In this document: piece after piece, positions 33,462 to 41,200 of the stretch
Position numbering within the stretch: position 1 is the stretch's first letter
Layout of the letters: every line of letters begins with the position of its first letter
NCBI GenBank assembly: GCA_910576855.1
Contig: CAJTJP010000008.1
Location: 1-64,000 of the forward strand
DNA from: Erysipelotrichales bacterium
GTDB lineage: Bacteria; Bacillota_I; Bacilli_A; Erysipelotrichales; Erysipelotrichaceae
Length of the DNA: 64,000 nucleotides
Direction: 5' to 3'
Program-made: the position numbers and the translations under genes
Notes under the pieces: model-generated
Database searches by the model: none
Told to the model about the DNA's origin: nothing
Seen by the model: only the letters and a program-made list of their open reading frames with translations

Positions 33462-33725
33462 ATGGATAATAATTATCATGAAATACAAGAGCTTTTACAT
33501 CAAAAAGCAGATTTATACGCAAGATTAAAGCTTTTGCCTTATGACGGCACACCCGAAGTAAAAACGAACCATGATAAAAAGTATTTATATATTCGTAAAC
33601 GTGTAGCCGGTAAGCTGACTTCTGAGTATATCGATGTATACAATGAGGACCTTTATGCCTTTTTACTGAAAAATGCGCAACAGGCAAAGGAATTGAAAAA
33701 ACAAATACGTAAAATTGAAAAATAG
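33462..33725 (+). CDS. Small charged helical protein upstream of Fic, possible partner
   Basis: An 87-residue protein, not recognised by name. It has N- and C-terminal heptad-like helices (LLHQKADLYARLKLL and KNAQQAKELKKQIRKIEK) flanking a KYLYIRKRVAGKLTSEYID beta-like core. It starts after GGAGGTTTATT and ends 9 bp before the Fic gene. Size and position suggest an antitoxin-like or structural partner of the Fic protein, but there is no motif to prove it. Confidence 0.6.
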   Translation: MDNNYHEIQELLHQKADLYARLKLLPYDGTPEVKTNHDKKYLYIRKRVAGKLTSEYIDVYNEDLYAFLLKNAQQAKELKKQIRKIEK

Positions 33726-33734
33726 CTTGCCTTC

Positions 33735-34400
33735 ATGGGCTATTCTGATAATGAATTATCAAATCGAGTGATGCTGAATATACAGTTTGCACGTATCAAT
33801 ATGAAGACAAGTATTTATGATCAAGCGGTGTTGGAAGGAATCGGCACGACTTTTCCGCAAACTGAGGATATCGTAGAAAACGGTCTTATTTACGGAGTTG
33901 CTGCACAGGATGTACAAAAAATCCTTAATTTAAAACATGCGTGGGAATTTATTATGGATCCGGATGTTTTAAGCTATCCCAGTGATTACTCTTTGTTGTC
34001 ACATATCGCCGGATTGGTTATTGAAGGATTTTATCAGTACGGCGGACGTATTCGCGGTGTTCCCGTAACGATCGGTACCTTTTATATCCCGCCGTTGCCG
34101 ATAGAAGCACAGGTAAAGGAACAGTTGAATGCGCTTGTTCAAGCGAATAAAGAGCCTGTCGATATTGCGATTTCTTTATGTCTTTATTGTATGAAAACAC
34201 AAATTTTTAATGATGGAAATAAGCGCAGCGCAGTGTTATTTGCCAATCATTATTTAATATCAAAGGGAAGCGGATTACTTGTGATCCCCAATCAAAGTGT
34301 GTCTGAATTTAAACAATTATTGATTCGTTACTATGAGGATAAGGATAACGGAGAAATTTATGATTTCCTGCGTAATAAGGCATGGAGAAAGTTTGATTAA
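33735..34400 (+). CDS. Fic/DOC-fold protein with an altered catalytic motif
   Basis: A 221-residue protein of the Fic fold. The signature reads QIFNDGNKRSA at residues 156-166. It keeps the nucleotide-binding FxDGNKR, but the HP that opens canonical HPFx(D/E)GN(G/K)R is replaced by Gln156-Ile157, so the general-base histidine is missing. The N-terminal TEDIVENGLIYG resembles the segment around the inhibitory helix of Fic proteins, though the S/TxxxE(G/N) spacing is not exact. Loss of the histidine usually abolishes AMP transfer, so a phosphocholine-type, pseudo-enzyme or regulatory role is possible. It is in an operon with the small protein upstream. Confidence 0.8.
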   Translation: MGYSDNELSNRVMLNIQFARINMKTSIYDQAVLEGIGTTFPQTEDIVENGLIYGVAAQDVQKILNLKHAWEFIMDPDVLSYPSDYSLLSHIAGLVIEGFYQYGGRIRGVPVTIGTFYIPPLPIEAQVKEQLNALVQANKEPVDIAISLCLYCMKTQIFNDGNKRSAVLFANHYLISKGSGLLVIPNQSVSEFKQLLIRYYEDKDNGEIYDFLRNKAWRKFD

Positions 34401-34487
34401 GGAATTTATTTTATAAATCGATATTCAAAAATTTCCTATAAATGGTTCAAGTCGTATTTCATCATCCGTCCCTTGTAGGTAAAAAAG

Positions 34488-34517
34488 GAAGGATTCGCAT
34501 CCTTCCGCATTTTTTAT
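34488..34517. terminator. Terminator between fic-like gene and the convergent glycosidase-like gene
   Basis: GGAAGGAT-TCGC-ATCCTTCC followed by GCATTTTTT on the plus strand, with A-rich text on the other side. Confidence 0.88.
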
Positions 34518-34543
34518 AATAAGACTACTGCTGTTACAGCGCT

Positions 34544-35605
34544 CTACAGAACCGTCAAAATCGCATCATCCATACGCATAACGTCCCAACACAGCGCAAT
34601 ATTTTGAAATTCATTAAAGATACGCAAATGCTCCTTTACGGAATCGGCATTCACGTCGCATACACCTGAAATCGGATTGATTTCAATTCCGGGAATCACC
34701 GTAGCCGGCACATTTTTGATGAAATCCATCTGATAACGCAGTGATTTATTGGAAAGCGGACCGCCCGGAAAATGCTTTGAAAAAGGCTCTGCGTGTTCAA
34801 AATTGCGCAAATAGACATTATACTCATAGGGGATAGCTGCCGGTGCATTGGTATGTGTATACATCATCGGTTTTATAAAATCAACATACTTCGCAATTTC
34901 CTTGATATTCTGTCCGACATGATAGGCCAATATCGGCGCAAACAAATCAGCTCCGACAATCAGCTTGCGGGAATTGAAATAGGCGGCAAGCTTAAATACC
35001 AAATCACTGATCAGCTGTGCTCGGCGCTTATAGAACGCATTCACCTGAGAATCGGCGAAATGATATCTGCCGTAACGGTCATATTCACCGCGCAGTAAAC
35101 GAAGATCATGCGTTTCGATCAATGTCTTGATATAATCGATATCAACCGAATGCATTTGTTTTTTACATTCCTCACAGAAGCAGCCGAAGCCTGCTTCATA
35201 GCCTTGTGAAAATGACGCATAGCGAATCTTATCTAAAAATACGCCGTCAAAGGGCAGCTTCGCAAAATATTTTTCATATAAAGCGATGCACGCATGAGCA
35301 TTATGTAAATGTGTAGGACAACAGAAATCTGATTCACTGTCATCACAGGCAATCATCTTTTTCAATTCACGCTCATCATTTTCCTGTAATAAAAGCGGAA
35401 ACCACAACAGCACTCTGATGCCTTTTTCATGGAAATAATCCAATAGCTTTTGATTGAGCACGGGATCACTGTTCCATCCGATAATCATTTGTTTTACTTG
35501 AATATGCGCTAAAATATGCTCGCATTTTGCTTTGATTTCCTCCCATGTATAATTGCTTTTTTGAAAGGAACCGCTGTGCAGCTGTAAGGTATATTGATAG
35601 CTCAT
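34544..35605 (-). CDS. Putative TIM-barrel glycosyl-hydrolase-like protein
   Basis: A 353-residue protein without signal peptide. Alternating strands and helices suggest a TIM barrel: QMIIGWNSD, IRVLLWFPLL, FDGVFLDKIRY, KLIVGADLFAP, VDFIKPMMYTH and ATVIPGIEI each look like barrel strands carrying acidic or aromatic residues at their ends. FCEECKK has two cysteines. The WFPLL, DGVFLDKIRY and IKPMMYTH order resembles hypothetical glycoside hydrolases of the DUF4015/GHL groups. Substrate and activity are not known. It is monocistronic and divergent from rarA. Confidence 0.6.
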   Translation of the reverse strand: MSYQYTLQLHSGSFQKSNYTWEEIKAKCEHILAHIQVKQMIIGWNSDPVLNQKLLDYFHEKGIRVLLWFPLLLQENDERELKKMIACDDSESDFCCPTHLHNAHACIALYEKYFAKLPFDGVFLDKIRYASFSQGYEAGFGCFCEECKKQMHSVDIDYIKTLIETHDLRLLRGEYDRYGRYHFADSQVNAFYKRRAQLISDLVFKLAAYFNSRKLIVGADLFAPILAYHVGQNIKEIAKYVDFIKPMMYTHTNAPAAIPYEYNVYLRNFEHAEPFSKHFPGGPLSNKSLRYQMDFIKNVPATVIPGIEINPISGVCDVNADSVKEHLRIFNEFQNIALCWDVMRMDDAILTVL

Positions 35606-35701
35606 AAAATTCTCCTTTTCCTCTTTCCCTGACGTATAGTACGATTTTTCATAATTTTACCATAAAAAATGCTATAATAAAAGTGATTGTGAGGGATTAT
35701 C

Positions 35702-37018
35702 ATGCAGACAAGTCTATTTGATGATGAATTAATGAATGAGCCTTTGGCAAATCGCCTGCGGCCGAATACATTAAAGGATTATATTGGACAAAAGCATATT
35801 CTCGGTGAGGATAAGGTTTTAAAAAGGCTGATTGAGAGTGATCATTTGCCCTCGATGATTTTTTGGGGGCCGCCGGGAGTCGGAAAAACAACACTCGCTC
35901 GAATTATCGCTAAACACAGTCAGGCAAATTTTATTGATTTCAGCGCCGTAACAAGCGGAATTAAGGAAATCAGAGCGGTGATGAATCAAGCGGAGAGTGC
36001 ACGGCGAATGGGGGAGCGGACTATTTTATTCGTTGATGAAATTCATCGCTTCAACAAGGCACAGCAGGATGCTTTTTTGCCGTATGTGGAAAAGGGAAGT
36101 ATTGTATTGATCGGTGCTACAACGGAAAATCCCTCGTTTGAAATCAACAGTGCGTTGTTGTCAAGATGCAAGGTATTTGTGTTACATGCGCTCAGTGAAG
36201 CAGAGGTTACTGATTTGCTGAAGCATGCGCTGAATGCTTCGCAAGGGTTTGCTAATGTCGATATAACGATCGATGAGGAAGCGCTTCATATGATTGCCGG
36301 CTTTGCGAACGGTGATGCAAGAACAGCATTGAATACGTTGGAAATGGTGATTTTAAACGGTGCGATTCAGGAAGGAAGCATCATTGTCAATAAGGAAATC
36401 ATTGAACAGTGCATCTCAAAAAAATCCCTTTTGTATGATAAAAAGGGAGAGGAGCATTATAATTTAATCAGTGCGCTGCATAAATCAATGCGCAACAGTG
36501 ATGTACAGGCGGCAATTTATTGGCTTGCCCGCATGTTAGAAGCGGGAGAAGACCCGTTGTATGTCGCAAGGCGTTTGATTCGCTTTGCCTCTGAGGATAT
36601 CGGTATGGCTGATTCTCGTGCTGTTGAAATTACAACGGCTGTATTTGATGCCTGTCATGATATCGGAATGCCGGAGTGCAGTGTCCATTTGACGCATGCA
36701 GTCACGTATTTGTCTTTGGCACCGAAGTCCAATGCCCTTTATTTGGCTTATGAAAAGGCTAAGCAAGATGCGTTGAGTGAAATCGCAGAGCCGGTTCCGT
36801 TACAGCTTCGCAATGCCGTTACCGGTTTAATGAAGCAGCTTGATTACGGGAAGGGCTATGAGTATGCACACGAAAGCGAGGACAAGCTTACAACGATGGT
36901 ATGCCTGCCAAAATCCTTGCAGGGCAGAGTCTATTATCAGCCTACTGATATGGGAAGTGAGGCAAGGGTAAAGGAGCGCATGAAGCAGATCGATGCGTGG
37001 AAAAAGAAGCATGACTAG
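35702..37018 (+). CDS. rarA: Replication-associated recombination protein A (AAA ATPase)
   Basis: A 438-residue clamp-loader-like ATPase (MgsA/WRNIP1 family) acting at stalled replication forks. It starts PLANRLRPNTLKDYIGQKHIL and has Walker A GPPGVGKTTLARI and Walker B FVDEIHRFNKAQQDAFLP. The sensor GATTENPSFEINSALLSR follows, and the C-terminal tetramerisation domain ends with GRVYYQPT. A TATAAT box lies about 25 bp upstream. Confidence 0.96.
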   Translation: MQTSLFDDELMNEPLANRLRPNTLKDYIGQKHILGEDKVLKRLIESDHLPSMIFWGPPGVGKTTLARIIAKHSQANFIDFSAVTSGIKEIRAVMNQAESARRMGERTILFVDEIHRFNKAQQDAFLPYVEKGSIVLIGATTENPSFEINSALLSRCKVFVLHALSEAEVTDLLKHALNASQGFANVDITIDEEALHMIAGFANGDARTALNTLEMVILNGAIQEGSIIVNKEIIEQCISKKSLLYDKKGEEHYNLISALHKSMRNSDVQAAIYWLARMLEAGEDPLYVARRLIRFASEDIGMADSRAVEITTAVFDACHDIGMPECSVHLTHAVTYLSLAPKSNALYLAYEKAKQDALSEIAEPVPLQLRNAVTGLMKQLDYGKGYEYAHESEDKLTTMVCLPKSLQGRVYYQPTDMGSEARVKERMKQIDAWKKKHD

Positions 37019-37151
37019 ATATGCTAATGAACGATAAATTATCGGTTATAAAATGAAAACATATGGCTTTCTCAAGAAATGATGGCGGTTTTATATGATG
37101 TTTCTGTATCAGCTATCAATTAGCATTTGAATAGCATTTTTAATGATGGAA

Positions 37152-37182
37152 AGCAGTTATTAAGAAATACTTAATAACTGCT
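37152..37182. repeat. Perfect 13-bp hairpin downstream of rarA
   Basis: AGCAGTTATTAAG-AAATA-CTTAATAACTGCT has no T tract on either side, so it is not a classical terminator. It lies between two convergent genes. The rest of 37019-37222 shows no gene. Confidence 0.7.
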
Positions 37183-37222
37183 GCTGATGGTAAAAAATAC
37201 AATATAAATCATTACCTGTTTT

Positions 37223-38611
37223 TTATTCCGTAAATAAATCATCGATTTCTAAAAGTATTGCTTGATCAATTTGCGCTTGTCTTTTTACCGGCTCCGTATA
37301 ACCTGATTTACTCACAAAATATAAATATTTCTTTTTGATTTTCGGAAATGCTTTTGTCGCATTTATTAAATCCTCATATTCTTTTAAAGGCATAGGAGTA
37401 CCGGTAAACTTACATTCCATAAAGATTGCTTGACTTTGACTTTTATCGAGCGCTAAAACATCGACATCATCCTGTGCTTTTAATATCGGATTTGTACCCC
37501 ACCATTTACCGATTGAATAGGGAATAAACGGCAATCGGCGCTTTTTTGCCTGTCTGATTAAATATTCCTTACAGATGCCTTCCAATGCATCTCCCATCAA
37601 ATTGGAAATATCTGCCATAATTTCCTTTGCGGCTTCATTTGCCCCAAGCATGGCATAATACGCATTGTTTGTAAATTCATATCGAAACCAAAACTTTAAA
37701 AAGCTATCTTTTATGATATAAATCGATTTCTTTGATTTTTCATTTTCTCCGCAGGGAACACGCTTTTCAATTAATCTAAGTGTCTGCAGGGTAGCCAAAT
37801 ACTTTGATACCTTTGTTCGATCCTCATGGATAAAATCGGCAATGTCGACAATCCTGTTTTTTCCCGATGCGATTGCCGACAGGATAGAATTATAGATGTT
37901 TGTTTCACGAAGCTCGGCTTTTAATAGATTTTCAGGTTCTTCATATAAATAGGCGCCGTTGCGAATAATCCTTGCGGCGATATTCTCTTGAATTGATCGA
38001 CCGGGATCGAATACTTCCAAATATCTCGGAATTCCTCCCAGTATCCCATAAGCAATCAGTTTATCTTGATTACTGTAATTTAAAAAGAATTCGCTTGCTT
38101 CTAAATAATCAAAGGGCTTTATTTCTAAAGTAGCACTTTGACGATCATGCAAAGGACTTTTTCTTCCCATGACTTCATTTTCCATCATACTGATTGATGA
38201 TCCGCAAAGAATCAAAAAAATATTCTTATGCTTAAAGCTGTGGTCGATCGCATGTTGTAAGATTGATTTTACTGAAGGATTTTCTTCAATGATATACGGG
38301 AATTCATCAATTATGATTGCGGTTCGCTCTATTGTATTGTCACCGATATAGTCAAAGACTGCTTCCCAAGAGGGAAACGGAGCTATAAATGATTGATTGT
38401 AATGCAGCTGTACCGATTTGGAAAAATCCGCTAAATTCAATGAATCGTTTTTTTCACGAGCAGGAAAAAATATTGTATTGCTGTGCTTAGAAAACTCTTG
38501 AAGCAGGGTTGTTTTACCGACGCGTCTTCTGCCGCACATAACTAAAAACTCAAACTTATCACTTTCATATAATTCATTCAAATAGGCTAATTCACTTGTT
38601 CTTCCAAGCAT
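37223..38611 (-). CDS. Archaeal-type AAA ATPase with C-terminal DUF234 nuclease-like domain
   Basis: A 462-residue protein with an N-terminal ATPase: FVGRTSE-like start MLGRTSELAYL, Walker A GRRRVGKTT near residue 27 and Walker B IIIDEFPYI near 97. A winged helix follows in the middle (IVDIADFIHEDRTKVSKYLATLQTLRLIEK, split). The C-terminal DUF234 part shows DDVDVLALDKSQSQAIFMECKF, the D...E-x-K pattern of restriction-like nucleases. This family is widespread, patchily distributed and often mobile. Its function is unknown, with nucleic-acid processing or defence suggested. Confidence 0.85.
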   Translation of the reverse strand: MLGRTSELAYLNELYESDKFEFLVMCGRRRVGKTTLLQEFSKHSNTIFFPAREKNDSLNLADFSKSVQLHYNQSFIAPFPSWEAVFDYIGDNTIERTAIIIDEFPYIIEENPSVKSILQHAIDHSFKHKNIFLILCGSSISMMENEVMGRKSPLHDRQSATLEIKPFDYLEASEFFLNYSNQDKLIAYGILGGIPRYLEVFDPGRSIQENIAARIIRNGAYLYEEPENLLKAELRETNIYNSILSAIASGKNRIVDIADFIHEDRTKVSKYLATLQTLRLIEKRVPCGENEKSKKSIYIIKDSFLKFWFRYEFTNNAYYAMLGANEAAKEIMADISNLMGDALEGICKEYLIRQAKKRRLPFIPYSIGKWWGTNPILKAQDDVDVLALDKSQSQAIFMECKFTGTPMPLKEYEDLINATKAFPKIKKKYLYFVSKSGYTEPVKRQAQIDQAILLEIDDLFTE

Positions 38612-38877
38612 ATTTTATCACTCCCAATTTGTATACTTATAAGTATTATACTCTAAAGTATACAAATAGTCAATGGCCTGTAATTCGTTAAAATGCAGAG
38701 ATTCATATGCTTGATTTTATCGGATACAGCTTAACATTGGAAAGACCTGGAAGCTATATATCTTATATGATTACGAGCAGTATACATATGAGTATACATT
38801 TTTTCATCATAGAATCGTTAATTAAAATGCTTGTCTTATTGTTAAAACTTATATAAAGTATGAAATCACATAAAGAA
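38612..38877. other. Intergenic region with one copy of a repeated motif
   Basis: No gene was seen. ATTGGAAAGAC...AAGCTATAT at 38736-38759 is one of two 24-bp near-identical copies; the other is at 39774. Both are on the plus strand and flank mazEF. Confidence 0.6.
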
Positions 38878-38902
38878 AAACACCCATTAGGTGTTATTCA
38901 AA
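38878..38902 (-). terminator. Terminator of mazEF
   Basis: On the minus strand AACACC-TAAT-GGGTGTT is followed by TTTCTTT. It overlaps the end of mazF. Confidence 0.8.
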
Positions 38903-39223
38903 GAAACTTTTGGTTATGTCTATAACTTCTTCAAAAATATCGATTGGCAAATTTTCTAAAAATTTTGCGTTCCTCTTAGATAAATCAACTGTCCTTATGT
39001 GTTCACACAAGATGCAGCCGCTCGTTTTTGTTCTGTCATCTAAGGGGACATGTACAGGAAATTTTTTCATGTTACTTGTAATTGGACACACAATCGCTAT
39101 TTTCATCAGTTTTCCATAGTCCTTGTTGCTCAGTACAACAGCCGGACGACGACCTGATTGCTCATGTCCTTTTGTCGGATTAAAATCCATTGAAATAATA
39201 TCACCGGATGCGAAAATTTTCAT
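38894..39223 (-). CDS. mazF: MazF/PemK-type endoribonuclease toxin
   Basis: A 109-residue toxin that would cleave mRNA at short sequences and arrest growth. GDIISMDFNPTKGHEQSGRRPAVVLSN is the family N-terminus (split: GDIISMDFNPTKG then HEQSGRRPAVVLS). The CPITSNMK loop and GCILCEHIRTVDL segment carry the other catalytic positions. It follows mazE by 2 bp. Confidence 0.92.
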   Translation of the reverse strand: MKIFASGDIISMDFNPTKGHEQSGRRPAVVLSNKDYGKLMKIAIVCPITSNMKKFPVHVPLDDRTKTSGCILCEHIRTVDLSKRNAKFLENLPIDIFEEVIDITKSFFE

Positions 39224-39225
39224 TT

Positions 39226-39501
39226 TTAAAATATTTCCTTTCCAATAGGGTCATCATTCCAGTATTCTGTTTGACTTGTTTCACCTTCGTAATCGGCAAA
39301 GCGTTCCGCAAGAGATAAGTGCTTTTTCTTGATTGGTGAAATTATAATATTTTTTTTATCGATTGATATCTCAACCGGATCATTCGTTTTAATAGACAAT
39401 AAATCTAACAAAACTTTTGGAAGCAGAACACCGGTACTATTGCCCCATTTTTTAATATTTGCAGTAATTATCAGGGTTCCATTGTTCTTATTGATTTTCA
39501 T
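39226..39501 (-). CDS. mazE: MazE-type antitoxin
   Basis: A 91-residue AbrB-fold antitoxin that would bind its own promoter and neutralise MazF through its acidic C-terminal tail. The DNA-binding part shows IKKWGNSTGVLLPKVLLDLL, and the tail ends YEGETSQTEYWNDDPIGKEI. The ATG at 39501 is preferred because AAGGAAGG lies just before it; the ATG at 39519 lacks a ribosome site. Translationally coupled to mazF. Confidence 0.9.
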   Translation of the reverse strand: MKINKNNGTLIITANIKKWGNSTGVLLPKVLLDLLSIKTNDPVEISIDKKNIIISPIKKKHLSLAERFADYEGETSQTEYWNDDPIGKEIF

Positions 39502-39653
39502 TTTGGCCTTCCTTCTCATTTTTTACTGATTGAATTAATTAAGTTGATTAGTTTACTTTTGGTTTCCTTGATTGATTTAGTTTACGTTTGAATTCTTTTC
39601 ATAGTTTGATTCAGTTTTTCATTGATTATTAGTCCTATAATTACTACGCTTAT

Positions 39654-39682
39654 AGTATAAACAATGTTTAAACGTTTGTCAA
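39654..39682 (-). promoter_or_regulatory. Promoter of mazEF with palindromic spacer
   Basis: Read leftwards: TTGACA, a 17-bp spacer holding AACGTTTAAAC, and TATACT. The long leader to mazE has repeats such as GTAAACTAA that may be antitoxin operators. Confidence 0.75.
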
Positions 39683-39773
39683 TGTTTTTTTATTCTTTCA
39701 TACTTAAGATAACTTTTTTATAAATAGAGAATATTGCTTCGATGTGTTCATGAGGTAAGTCAGAAGTCTTATA

Positions 39774-39797
39774 ATTGGAAAGACACGTAAGCTATAT
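39774..39797 (+). repeat. Second copy of the 24-bp repeat flanking mazEF
   Basis: It matches 38736-38759 at 21 of 24 positions in direct orientation. The two copies bracket the mazEF cassette and its promoter. Confidence 0.6.
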
Positions 39798-39870
39798 CAC
39801 GTTTTTACTCTGTTTGCACTATCAAAGACTGAATTTTGTAATATAATTGTATTTTTACATAATTTATATA

Positions 39871-39899
39871 TTGACATTTCTGCTGATGTCACATATGAT
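39871..39899 (+). promoter_or_regulatory. Promoter of the first membrane-tethered sigma factor gene
   Basis: TTGACA, exactly 17 bp, TATGAT, with a TGACAT/ATGTCA dyad inside. The leader is only about 17 nt. Confidence 0.8.
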
Positions 39900-39922
39900 T
39901 GAATAAAGAAAGGGGCATGATT

Positions 39923-40963
39923 ATGGACAATGATCGCTTAACCTATTTAGTGAAACAAACGATAGCACATGATGAGGAAGCCTTTGAGGAATTGTTTAAG
40001 GAATACTATCCGAGCGTTTATAAGGCTGCGATGAAGCTTTGTCGTAATGATGCAGATGCACAGGACATTGCCCAGCTTACCTTTTTTCAAGTACGCAAAT
40101 CGATTCATCATCTGGAAAAGCCTCATTATTTTCCGTTATGGATCAATCGTATTTGTGTGAATAAATGTAAAAATCTGTTTCGTGATAACAAGAGTGATTT
40201 ATATGATGATGAATACATGAAGTATTTTAATTCGGTTACTGAAAACAGACGAGAATATCTCAGTGAAGCCAATGCACGCTTTAACAGCGATCAAGCGGTT
40301 TTAACGGATTTGATACAATCCTTAAGCAAGGAGCATCAGGATATCATCAAGTATTTGTATTATCAAGAATGCTCGCAAGAGGAGACAGCCGACCTATTGA
40401 GTATCCCGGTCGGTACGGTAAAAAGCCGTGCCTTTGCCGCAAGAAAGGCATTGCGATTAAAAATTGAGGAATATGAACAGCGGGAACAGGTAAAGCTGAA
40501 TTTTTACTTTTCAAGCTTACCGATGCTTTTTACGATGTATTTTTTAAAGGAGCAGGCAGCTTGGACAAAGGGAATTGTATTGATTCAGCCTTCATTATCG
40601 GATAAGCTCGGTAACCTTATGAGCAAAACGGCAATGAATTATGCAATCGTGGCATGCAGCTGTGTCGTTACCCTCAGTGCATTAGGGATCTATCATGAAT
40701 ATCAAAAGCCGAATAATGCAATACAAACAGCTTTTCCTACTGTTTTGATCGATACTTATACAATCAATAATGAACAGGATGCATATTATTTACTTAGAAA
40801 TTATGCGTATGATGATAAAGCTTTACAGGTGATCAGCGATCGCTTGATTTTAGAAATGAAGCCGTTATATGAAGCGTTAAAAGAGTGTGACGGAAGTTTT
40901 TATCATGTGCTGAAAACAAGCGGTTGGACAGACAGCTATGAACAGCGTTTAAAAAATTTTTAA
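39923..40963 (+). CDS. Membrane-tethered ECF-like sigma factor (module A)
   Basis: A 346-residue fusion. Residues about 1-190 are an ECF sigma factor: the region 2 stretch FEELFKEYYPSVYKAAMKLCRNDADAQDIAQLTF (split) and the region 4 helix-turn-helix QEETADLLSIPVGTVKSR. A linker leads to one membrane segment (about 236-257) and an outer tail of about 90 residues containing DAYYLL and LYEALKECDGSFY. The start at 39923 fits AGGGG 8 bp upstream. The first giant surface gene follows after 237 bp. The design suggests a sigma factor held at the membrane and released or modulated by an outside signal, with the neighbouring surface genes as targets (inference). Confidence 0.85.
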   Translation: MDNDRLTYLVKQTIAHDEEAFEELFKEYYPSVYKAAMKLCRNDADAQDIAQLTFFQVRKSIHHLEKPHYFPLWINRICVNKCKNLFRDNKSDLYDDEYMKYFNSVTENRREYLSEANARFNSDQAVLTDLIQSLSKEHQDIIKYLYYQECSQEETADLLSIPVGTVKSRAFAARKALRLKIEEYEQREQVKLNFYFSSLPMLFTMYFLKEQAAWTKGIVLIQPSLSDKLGNLMSKTAMNYAIVACSCVVTLSALGIYHEYQKPNNAIQTAFPTVLIDTYTINNEQDAYYLLRNYAYDDKALQVISDRLILEMKPLYEALKECDGSFYHVLKTSGWTDSYEQRLKNF

Positions 40964-41079
40964 TTTTTTTTGATTTTAAGTGAACGCAATATGATTTTTA
41001 TGTGTCTTACAGTGAATATACAATGGGGCAAGTGTATTTAAAGCGCTTTTTTGTAGTATGCTTTTGTTTATTTGATTGA

Positions 41080-41179
41080 ATAAATCAAAATCGTTCTATT
41101 AAAAGTACATTTATATTTTGTACTTATAAAATAGGCTTTTAATATCATCGGTGTATTAAAATACGTAATTTTGATTTAT
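41080..41179. repeat. 100-bp segment bounded by perfect 12-bp inverted repeats before surf1
   Basis: ATAAATCAAAAT (41080-41091) and ATTTTGATTTAT (41168-41179) are exact complements, 76 bp apart, ending just before the AAAGGAAAGG ribosome site. An AAGTAC/GTACTT dyad lies inside. It may be an invertible promoter of a different sequence class, an operator pair or a leader stem. Confidence 0.6.
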
Positions 41180-41200
41180 CAAAGGAAAGGAAAGATTCGT

